In this document: positions 21,135 through 28,451 of the stretch, in pieces
Position numbering within the stretch: the first letter of the stretch is position 1
Layout: every line of letters begins with the position of its first letter
Source: Stenocarpella maydis
Taxonomy: Eukaryota; Ascomycota; Sordariomycetes; Diaporthales; Diaporthaceae
Direction of reading: 5' to 3'
Length of the DNA stretch: 28,451 nucleotides
Assembly (NCBI GenBank): GCA_002270565.1
Contig: NQMI01000040.1
Span: forward strand, 1-28,451
The notes under the pieces: generated by a model
Seen by the model: the letters and a program-made list of their open reading frames with translations, nothing else
The model's database searches: none
Told to the model about the DNA's origin: nothing
Position numbers and translations under genes: made by a program

Positions 21135-22680
21135 ATGCCTGAAATCGCTGAAGGCAGGTTACTTCGATACATCCACCCCCTAGTTGCGCATATCGCTAAT
21201 TCAATGATTCTAGTCGCAAGATGTGTGCATTTCCTCCGCCAGCACCTGGTGGGCAAGAGGATCTCCAAGGTCGAGGCTCCCGAGGACAACAATATATTTG
21301 GTAAAGCCGGCACGAGTGGCTCGGATTTTGAGAAGGCTCTCAAAGGCCGAACTGTAAGTGGGCCCAGTCTAGCACCATCGGTGCAGACCAGAATACTGAG
21401 ATCCATACAGGTCCAGGCGGCTGGTACCCAGGGGAAATATTTCTGGCTGCAGCTCGACCAAGCTCCGCACCCTGTTATGCACCTAGGGATGACTGGTAAG
21501 TCATAGTTAGAACCGCCCGTTGATGTAAATGGCCCTTGGGACTGACGGGCAAAGGCTGGGTCCATATTCAGAATGACCGCACTGCGTACACCAACTACTA
21601 CAAGAAGATGAACCCCGAGGAACAAAAGCAGTGGCCTCCAAAATACTGGAAGTTTCAGCTCGAGACCGAGGGTAGCCCGACGGTCCGCATAGCCTTTACC
21701 GATCCCAGACGGCAAGTACTTTCCACAGGGCCATCGCCGACTCATGAGAGACGGGCAGACTCTCGTTACCGTCCATTCGGTCATGCTCAAAATCCGAGCC
21801 ATTGCCGTCGAGACATTACTCATACTGCACAAAGAAGTATCGCGCGCGCATGGCTGACACTTTTTCCAGGTTTGGGCGAGTCCGCCTGGTCGACTGTCCC
21901 GGTGATCAGATTCGCAAGACCTCGCCTCTGGTGGAGAACGGGCCTGACCCAGTAGTCGACAAGGATGTCTTTACAGAGCAGTACCTCAGGGACAAGATGC
22001 GCAAGAAACACGTTCCTCTTAAGGCCCTCATCTTAGACCAGGCCATCATCAGCGGCATAGGAAATTGGGTTGCCGATGAGAGTCTATACCAGGCAAGACT
22101 GCATCCAGAGCAGTACTGCGACGACTTCACAGATGAGGAGGTTAAGCGCCTACATGATTCCATCACATACGTCTGCCAGACAGCTTGTGACGTGCTCGCC
22201 GACTCGGACCAATTCCCCGACCACTGGCTCTTCAACCACCGATGGGGCAAGGGTAAAAAGACGGCCAGCGCGCTACCAAATGGGGGGAAACTGGCTTTCA
22301 TCACGGTCGGCGGGCGGACCAGCTGCTACGCGCCGGGCGTGCAGAAGAAGACCGGTCTTGTCGCCCAGGGGATCAAAGAGGAGCCTCTCGAGAACGGCGA
22401 CACGGAAGAGAAGCCGAAGAAGCCCAGGGCCAAAAAGCCGAAGGCCCAAGAACCCGATGGCGGCGGAGAGCCTGTGAAGAAAACGAAAGCCAGGAAGTCG
22501 CAGGCCAAGGCTGCGGATGACGACGATGATCAGCGCCCGCGGAAGAAGAGCAGGGTCAAGAAGGACGACGTCAAGGAGCCCGCGATTGCCAAGTCGAAGA
22601 CCAAGAGCCAGGCGAACGGATCCGCGGCGGAGAATAACACGGGCAGGAGACGATCAGCGAGACTCAGCAGAGGCGCCTAG
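21135..22680 (+). CDS. Fpg/MutM-family formamidopyrimidine-DNA glycosylase / AP lyase
   Basis: Five exons: 21135-21153, 21214-21353, 21411-21495, 21555-21711 and 21870-22680; 403 aa. Base-excision repair of oxidised purines is the family role: the N-terminal proline attacks the sugar and the enzyme also cuts the abasic site. MPEIAE gives catalytic Pro2 and Glu3; Lys62 (TQGKYFWLQL) sits where the family hairpin lysine lies. The N-terminal beta-sandwich runs to about 165, the H2TH region about 168-265 with ISGIGNWVADESLYQARLHP at 194-213. The end of the core, FITVGGRTSCYAPG (277-290), lacks the four zinc-binding cysteines, as in plant and fungal 'zincless' forms. A Lys-rich tail of ~100 residues (KPKKPRAKKPKA) follows, likely DNA-binding or nuclear-targeting. 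Introns 1 and 4 begin with GC (GCAGGT, GCAAGT) rather than GT; no GT site keeps frame at either. It converges with the cupin gene. Confidence 0.93.
21154..21213 (+). other. GC-AG intron 1 of the glycosylase gene
   Basis: 60 nt beginning GCAGGT and ending TTCTAG, with a GCTAAT branch-like site. It splits the codon after Glu6 so that exon 2 reads VARCVHFLRQ, as in the family. Because it is 20 codons long with no stop, keeping it would insert 20 residues in frame. Confidence 0.75.
21712..21869 (+). other. GC-AG intron 4 of the glycosylase gene
   Basis: 158 nt starting with the consensus GC donor GCAAGT and ending TTTTTCCAG, with a GCTGAC branch-like sequence near the end. Splicing restores DPRRFGRVRLVD, a conserved Fpg segment; the nearby GTACTT would break the frame. 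Confidence 0.8.
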
Positions 22681-23119
22681 GATTCGGTACGACTCCTTGG
22701 CTGATCGCTGGCCACCCCCCCCCCTCTTCGGAAGGGACGACTATCGCCGAATACCGAGACGTGTCATACACTCGAGGCTTCTCCCCTCTTTTATACCAGG
22801 ACAAGACACCAAGGGGGTCTTCTAATTGTACATCCATGGCATTGAGTTAAAGTTTTTGTCCAAAATAAAGTTCGTGGCTGGCCGAGTGCCAGGTGACTTC
22901 ACGTCTATGTACCCTCCTGCATGTTAAACTTCAGCACAATGCGCATTACTACGTGTGCGATTACGGTGATGATGAACTTGTCTATCCCGCGGACCAAACT
23001 TGACATGTGCAATCATAATTGAGTCTGCGGAGCCGGCGATATCATTTTAGCCATACAACACACCCCTGGAAGCTATGTTGTAGAACCGGTGCATGGATTA
23101 CAACTTTTGCAGCAGAAAC
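22681..23119. other. Convergent intergenic region (glycosylase / cupin 3' ends)
   Basis: 439 nt between two converging stop codons. It contains a C-run near 22715, an AATAAA for the plus-strand gene, and no open frame with recognisable content. Both 3' UTRs must lie here and may overlap. Confidence 0.6.
22864..22869 (+). terminator. Putative polyadenylation signal (AATAAA)
   Basis: A perfect AATAAA lies 184 nt downstream of the glycosylase stop on the same strand. Fungal signals are loose, so this is only a plausible 3'-end element. Confidence 0.4.
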
Positions 23120-23570
23120 CTATGGCTCTGACGGAATATCCGGCGGGAAGGTACCAAACTGGGCCATGAGATACATCTGGTCCGCCTCATCCAGCTTGGC
23201 ATCATTCTCTGTTGCCTGAGCCAACATGCGGAAATCTGAGATAATAAACTTAGTCACGCCGACTGACACCGGCAATCAGCTTTGGCCCAGGCTCACAGTC
23301 TATGTAGTGCCCCGGCGTAGCCGTCATGTACAGCTCGGCCTCCTCCGTCTTCGAGGCGTTCTCAAAGGTATGGATTGCCCGTGGAGGCACGACCATCAAA
23401 TCGCCAGGTGAAACTATGGCCCGGAGTCAGTACCCGTCCGGACCGTCTTTGCTGTAATAGGTGAGACAGGGCTGCCGCGCGTGACAGCTTACCGTCGATG
23501 CTACCATCAGGCACAATAAACCGCACAGTACCTAAGCCACAAGCACACCTCAGCAGATACGTCACAAGAC

Positions 23571-23611
<41 letters not shown>

Positions 23612-23931
23612 ACCCTTTGTGACGAAGAACAGCTCGTCGTGGAAGCGGTGCCAGTGCATGGGCGGGCCCTTGGCGCCGGGCGGGATCATCAGGAGGACCG
23701 CGCCGACGCGGTTGTCCGTGTGAGAACCGTCTTCAAAGACAAAGCAGGTGATCTGGTACCTGTTAATCGCCTGCTACAGGTCCCGAAGTGGTGCATTCTA
23801 GAACATTCCGAGGAACAAATATCGGGCAACTGTAGTAGGGTAAGAATGGTACTCACAGGGCCGAGGGTGAGAACCTCGGCGTCGTCCCTCCGGTACAGCT
23901 TCACCGGCGCCGGGCCGCGGTTGGGGGGCAT
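23120..23931 (-). CDS. Small cupin-domain (RmlC-like) protein
   Basis: Five exons: 23931-23857, 23770-23614, 23531-23493, 23413-23297 and 23235-23120; 167 aa. It opens MPPNRGPAPVKLYRRDDAEV. Cupin motif 1 is at residues 57-78 (AKGPPMHWHRFHDELFFVTK), placing metal ligands at His64, His66 and Glu71; motif 2 at 95-110 (GDLMVVPPRAIHTFEN) supplies His106. The C-terminus is an acidic helix, QATENDAKLDEADQMYLMA, typical of single-domain fungal cupins. Such proteins bind a metal and may be dioxygenases, isomerases or non-enzymatic, so substrate and pathway cannot be given. Intron 2 contains a CT microsatellite starting about 4 nt after its donor (GTGCTC). The exon 1-2 junction (acceptor GTAGCAG) is the least certain; the rest fits the motifs well. 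The promoter runs into AT-rich, repeat-bearing DNA. Confidence 0.87.
23577..23610. repeat. (GA)n microsatellite inside a cupin-gene intron
   Basis: 17 GA units (CT on the coding strand) lie wholly within intron 2 of the cupin gene, directly after its 5' splice site. Confidence 0.9.
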
Positions 23932-24769
23932 CCTTGAGTGGGAGGGGGGGGAGAGTTGGTTCCTGTTGTGCCAAGAGCGGCCGGTAGAAAGCAGTTAGGA
24001 AAAACAAAGGGGGGGGGGTTGTCGTTTAATCCGGGTGACCTTGGTTCCCTACTGTGAGTTTTGCGTATTGGTTTACTATCGCGCGTGGTTATTAGAAGTC
24101 TCGCCTGTGGTTCGGTTGTGCATGTCACATGTGTGGTGTGTATTATTCTGATTTGCAAGCGAGAGTGCCAAAAACGCGCTAGTGACGCGCACATGTTGAG
24201 CTACATCTGTTTGATACAGCCCTTCTGTCTTCATTACTATAAATCGGCATCCCTTCAGCATTTAACTATTAACGCCCATTGCTCAACCCACTACGCCTTA
24301 GCACGCTATGAGGCTATTGACCCTATATATCTCATTTGAACTCTTATGATCTTACAATTTATTACTCAGTGTGTTTTTTGGGGGCAAGCTATGTTGCGGG
24401 CGCTGCTTGTCATGCTTGCTGGAGGCTTTATAATTTGATTAAGTCGGGCTTTTCTTGAGACTATGTCGATTTTATTGTTTTTCTCGATAATTTTGCAATG
24501 CTATTATTTAGTCAAGATCTTAAAGTATTCTGAGTTACTCAGAAGGTATTCGTAAGTCTAACGGACGGAAGAATAATATACTGCTCGTGAGATATTCATG
24601 CCGGGTATCATGCTATCGTAGTCCTATTAATCGTTGAGTAAGCTACAGGCAACTTTTTACTGTAACGTTTTGTAATTTATGTCGCGGGCATCTTCACGTT
24701 ATCCTATTTGCTAATCACATCGTTCTCATTTGCCCTTAGGCCTCCTTGACTACTCTTCTAAAGAAGGAA
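23932..24769. other. Transition from GC-rich gene DNA to an AT-rich block
   Basis: After a G-run at about 24010-24018 the sequence turns AT-rich within about 50-100 nt and stays so to the window end. There is no credible coding frame. The left end is the cupin promoter; the rest is anonymous AT-rich DNA of the type produced by RIP. Confidence 0.6.
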
Positions 24770-25415
24770 ACTTAACCTTCGATTGAAATATAGTTGTTGC
24801 TATATAAATGTATGGCAAATTTCAGTTCAGCGTGTGTTTTTTCGGCAGGGTCGCAGTTTGGTGCTCTGAGGCGAATTTGTACGATTGACAATGGTCTGTA
24901 CAACTTTATATTGAATTTAAGTTGGGCTTCTGTAAACCCTCCTTATAACGCCCTCCGACCCTGGCTCACCCCTGGGCACGCTGGGGTAGGCTCTGGTGCA
25001 AATTGGCAAATGCCGGAAAATTCCCCCTTCCAACACACCATCTTTGTTTCCAAGCCACCAGCCAACAATAGCCCCTGTAACTGCACCGAGAATAAGCTGC
25101 ATCAGAACTTCGAAGAAAGTCAAGCTTATTCAATGCACTACAGTTCATATACTTTTTGGTAAGAAATAAGGGTAAATGCAGGGTCTGAATTAAGGCGCAA
25201 ATGCAGGCCAAAATAAACGACTCACGGCCACCCATAACTTATCTGCGTCGCGCACGCACTGCGTTACTGCAGCGCCGAAACTGCGCCTGGACTCGGCAAG
25301 AAGTCAGTAACTCCTTAGCTGAGAGAGTCTAGGGTGAGACTCCTTAAAGAAGTCTACGGTAAACTCCTTGCACGGAAAGTGCCAACGCCTGCTGCAGGCG
25401 GTTCCGTTAAGCAAA
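24770..25415 (+). repeat. Dispersed ~0.6-kb repeat, copy A
   Basis: Aligns with 27160-27792 in the same orientation and with 26078-26660 inverted. Shared landmarks in order are TTCAGTTCAGCGTGTGT, CAACTTTATATTGAATTTAA, CACCCCTGGGCACGCTG, GGTAGGCTCTGGTG, CAAATGCCGGA, CCCTTCCAACACACCATCTT, GTAAGAAATAAGGGTAA, GTCTGAATTAAGG, and a tail of AGTCTAGGGTAACTCC-like units. The minus strand reads through residues such as DGVLEGGIFRHLPICTRAYP without a stop, but lacks a proper ATG. It could be a MITE, SINE or solo LTR; no terminal repeats are certain. Edges are approximate. Confidence 0.8.
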
Positions 25416-26077
25416 CGCTTTAACCCGTGAGATGGCAATAGTGTGAGCTACTCAAAACGTTGATCCTATTCATCTATACAGCCACTATTTAGCCGGGCAC
25501 TCAAGGATTAATAGAATTAACGAAAATCACGCTCCTTTATTACTATAGAATGCAACCATAAGATCTAAGCTGCCTAAATTATCAATATACAAGAATATTA
25601 GGCTGATTAACTTATCTTTATTAATGAGTCTGGTATTAATAAGAGAGATAGGCTATAATGTATTATATAGGCGCTAAAGGGAATTTAGCTAAAGAAGCTA
25701 ATACCCAGAGGGGGTATAGATTATAGTACTCAATTTTAAGTATTTGTAGCCCTTATAATTAAGGGTATTCTAAATCTATTAGTATATTCTCAGGGGCTAT
25801 ATAAATAGTGCGAGGCTTTAATTATCTTATAACCGGTTTAAGGTTAATTCCTAACAATAATACCATTCTAGGGCCGCGGAACCAAGGCGCTAGTAATAAA
25901 TGAATGCAAAGCTTGCCAGCTATTCACGAATGAACCTTCACAAGCAAGGTAATACCATCGGAGGCAGGGGTTCAGCTACAATACCTTCCTCTATATTCCT
26001 AGTAATCTCCAATCCTATTAAAGGCATTTCTCTAGTTAACTCTAAAGGAAGTATATTGTAACTATTAGTATCAATTT
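25416..26077. other. AT-rich spacer between repeat copies A and B
   Basis: Strongly AT-rich, TA-rich DNA with stops in all frames and no recognisable element. It is consistent with RIP-degraded sequence. Confidence 0.55.
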
Positions 26078-26660
26078 TAAACGGAACGCTTCAGCAAGGA
26101 GTTACCCCTGACTCTTTTAGCCCAGGAGTCTACCTAGACTGTGCGAGTCGCTGATTTCGCTAAGTAGTACCGCTAGTGCGGCGTCTGACGCAAGATGAAG
26201 TTTGGTAGCCGTGCGTCCGATTATTTTTAGGCCGCATTGCGCCGCCTTAATTCAGACATCTGCATTACCCTTATTTTCTTACGAAAAGGTTATATCAACT
26301 TAGTGCAAGATAGGGGCCTGATTTCTGAAGTGTTGTATGTACTGTAAATTGGGCGATTGCTAGGGCTAATGTTGGCTGGCTGGCTTTGGAAGCCAAAAGA
26401 TGGTGTCGATTGGAGAAGGGCGAATTGTCCGGCATTTGCAAATTGGCACCAGAGCCTACCGCAACGTGCCCAGGGGTGAGACGACGTCGGAGGGTACATA
26501 AGGAGGGCTTACAGAAGCCAACTTAATTCAATACAAAATTGTCACGCCCATTGTCAATCGTCTGAATTCGCCTCAGAGCAGCATACTGCGACCCTGCCGA
26601 AACACACACACGCTGAACTGAATGCTATCTTATAGCACAAATTCATCAGAGTTAATAGCT
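26078..26660 (-). repeat. Dispersed ~0.6-kb repeat, copy B (inverted)
   Basis: The reverse complement shows the same ordered landmarks as copies A and C: TTCAGTTCAGCGTGTGT, TCACCCCTGGGCACGTTG, GGTAGGCTCTGGTG, CAAATGCCGGAC, AGAAAATAAGGGTAATGCAG, GTCTGAATTAAGG and the TAACTCCTTGC tail. It carries small insertions relative to A. On the plus strand the coding-like frame reads GRIVRHLQIGTRAYRNVPRG before a stop. Confidence 0.8.
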
Positions 26661-27159
26661 AAATAAACTGGAGTACTTAGCATGGCCGCTGATTTGGGAT
26701 GCCTGGATCTATTTAAATTTCTAATTCGGATTAGTAAAAACCCTAGATACAGAGGCTCAGCTTTTTAACGGGCAAGTTTAGGAGGGGCGGATTTAAGTAG
26801 CCTGGTCTTAATCTAGTCTCCAAACTCCCAGCCATTCCTGTCTCTTATAATTCTCCCAATAAAGAAAAAAGGCAATAATAGGTGGGCTCATAGGAGTCAT
26901 GGCAGTTGTCCCAGCTGCGGCGCTGACCTCACCTGGATTGCCGGTGGCATTGCGCTGTTTTGAGAATTCTCAGGTAGCGCCGCAGAGGGTAAGGCTAAGT
27001 AATGCAATGTAAGTCCCTTAATAACGGGGTATATCCTAGTTATGAGTTTTCCTAATTAGGATGAGTATGTGATTTATAATTGAAGCCGTTGGTCACATTC
27101 TTATTGAAGATGCTTAATATTTAATGGCCTGGGGTATGTATAATTTAAATAATGAACCT
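26661..27159. other. AT-rich spacer between repeat copies B and C
   Basis: About 500 nt of AT-rich DNA with a less AT-rich island at about 26895-26995. There is no gene, and frames are short and broken. Confidence 0.55.
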
Positions 27160-27792
27160 CTAACTATCCTTTGATGAATTTGGTTGTGGCTATAGAATAG
27201 CATTCATTTCAGCGTGTGTGTGTTTTGGCAGGGTTTTGGCAGTAGTGGTGCCTCTTGAGTGCAAATTCGGACTGATTTAATAATGTCCTTGGACAACTTT
27301 GTTAATTGAATTTAAGGTTTGGGCTTTCTGTATAAGCCCTTCCTTATATACCCTCGACGTCGTTCTCCCCTGGGCAGGCTGCGGTAGGCTCTGGTGGAAA
27401 TTTGCAAATGCCGGAAACTTCGCCCTTCCAACACACCATCTTTGTCACACCAGCTAACCATAGCGCCTAGTAATGCCAATATTAAGTATATATAAACTTC
27501 AAAATTCAAGCTATCCAATGCACTGGGTTATATACTTTTGGGTAAGAAATAAGGGTAATGCGGAGGTCTGAATTAAGGTGTAAATGCAGATTAAAATAAT
27601 CAACTTATGGCTACCAAACTCATCTTACATCACGCACGCACTAGGCGGACTCAGCGAAAATCGCCTGACTCACAAGTCTAGGGTAACTCCTGCAAGAAGT
27701 CTAGGGTAAATCCTTCCTTAACCAATGAAAGCAGGGTAACTTCTTGCAGGCGGAGTACCCAACGCCTGGCTGAGCGGTGTGTCGCATTTAAC
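27160..27792 (+). repeat. Dispersed ~0.6-kb repeat, copy C
   Basis: Same landmarks and orientation as copy A, but with many C-to-T and G-to-A differences. Where A has GGCCAAAATAAACGACTCACGG, shown here only as an aligned block, C has T or A at most C/G positions, as RIP would produce. It contains a small insertion near the 5' end. A 68-codon minus frame (27518-27312) retains DGVLEGRSFRHLQISTRAYR. The tail has three AGTCTAGGGTAA-like units at 27674-27748. Confidence 0.8.
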
Positions 27793-28451
27793 ACTCGCCT
27801 TCTGTTGAAGATATAGCCCTAATAGGCCTATAGCATTAAACCCTTACTCTAAAATGGAAACGTGAGAGAGAAATACAAGTAAAAAAAAGCCCCCTTATAG
27901 AAAGAAATCTATCTACTGAAGAAATAGTGGCTAGAAGGGGCCCTATTAGCCCTCTCTTAATCTACACAAGCTCTGCAGACCTAGTAGGCGAGCCCACCTG
28001 AAATTGTAGTCCTGAAGAGCGGGCTTTGTAAGCCGCGTCGGCTACATCTTTACTGTCTCCGAGTATTTAAACTCGAGCGGCCCTTCTGAACTTCACTGTA
28101 AGTATCGGTACCCCTAAGAAGCGTTAATGCTAGTTCGTTGATGGTCGTGACAGGGTCCTTTAGCAGCTGGAGACTAGCGCCCCGTACTTCACTCTCCATA
28201 GAGGATCGCGTTGCCTCAGGACTCCAGGCGCTACATTTTCGTTCTAGATAGAAGGCCGCTTAAAAGGCCACTGGATTTCCGCGAGTAGCGCGCGTATACA
28301 CCCTATAAATTCACTCTAGGCATTAAATAGCACGCTATAGTGCTTTCCTTGCTTTATTTCCAGCGAAATGGCCTCTCCTAAGGGTAAATAACTCACGCAT
28401 ATGTTGATTTAGAGGAGGCATTATCCCCAGCATAGTCGATATCAGAATAAC
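27793..28451. other. AT-rich terminal segment
   Basis: Anonymous sequence with short broken frames and an A-run at about 27882-27889. No gene, RNA or repeat end was recognised; the element cluster may continue beyond the window. Confidence 0.5.

Noticed and set aside
24794..25162. 122-codon plus frame in repeat copy A
   Set aside because: It lies in repeat DNA, is not preserved in copies B or C, and has no recognised domain.

Overview
The window looks like nuclear DNA of a filamentous ascomycete (Pezizomycotina, most likely a sordariomycete). Genes are split by short introns of 52-158 nt with GTRAGT-like donors and CTAAC/CTGAC branch points. Coding regions are GC-rich and separated by long intergenic stretches full of microsatellites. 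The last ~4.4 kb is an AT-rich, repeat-bearing block of the kind left by repeat-induced point mutation (RIP). I saw no prokaryotic, phage or organellar features. Species cannot be fixed from sequence alone. A lone N at 4272 indicates a draft assembly.

Layout. (1) 222-2068, minus: a three-exon Clr5-domain protein (564 aa). (2) 2069-4769: non-coding, microsatellite-rich. (3) 4770-6484, minus: an SLM1/SLM2-type F-BAR + PH protein (522 aa), a plasma-membrane PI(4,5)P2/TORC2 adaptor. (4) 8179-10172, minus: a CreD/Rod1-type alpha-arrestin with PPxY-like motifs (621 aa). (5) 10173-15550: a 5.4-kb gap with no gene I can support, containing a CAG microsatellite. (6) 15551-17848, minus: the WD40 protein CreC (637 aa, six exons). 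(7) 17849-21134: non-coding, possibly holding an unidentified decayed gene near 19.9-20.6 kb. (8) 21135-22680, plus: a fungal Fpg/MutM-type DNA glycosylase (403 aa, five exons, two GC-AG introns). (9) 23120-23931, minus: a small cupin protein (167 aa, five exons). (10) about 24.0-28.45 kb: AT-rich block with three diverged copies of a ~0.6-kb repeat (two direct, one inverted).

Functional context. The notable pairing is creD and creC, two genetically interacting parts of the ubiquitin branch of carbon catabolite repression. CreC is the WD40 partner of the deubiquitinase CreB. CreD is an arrestin adaptor for the Rsp5-like ligase HulA. They sit next to each other on the same strand. Slm1 beside them also acts at the plasma membrane, where arrestin-driven transporter endocytosis occurs, but that link is inference. 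The Clr5, glycosylase and cupin genes have no evident pathway link to these. All gene models were built by joining exons by hand; in every case total length is a multiple of three and junction phases agree.
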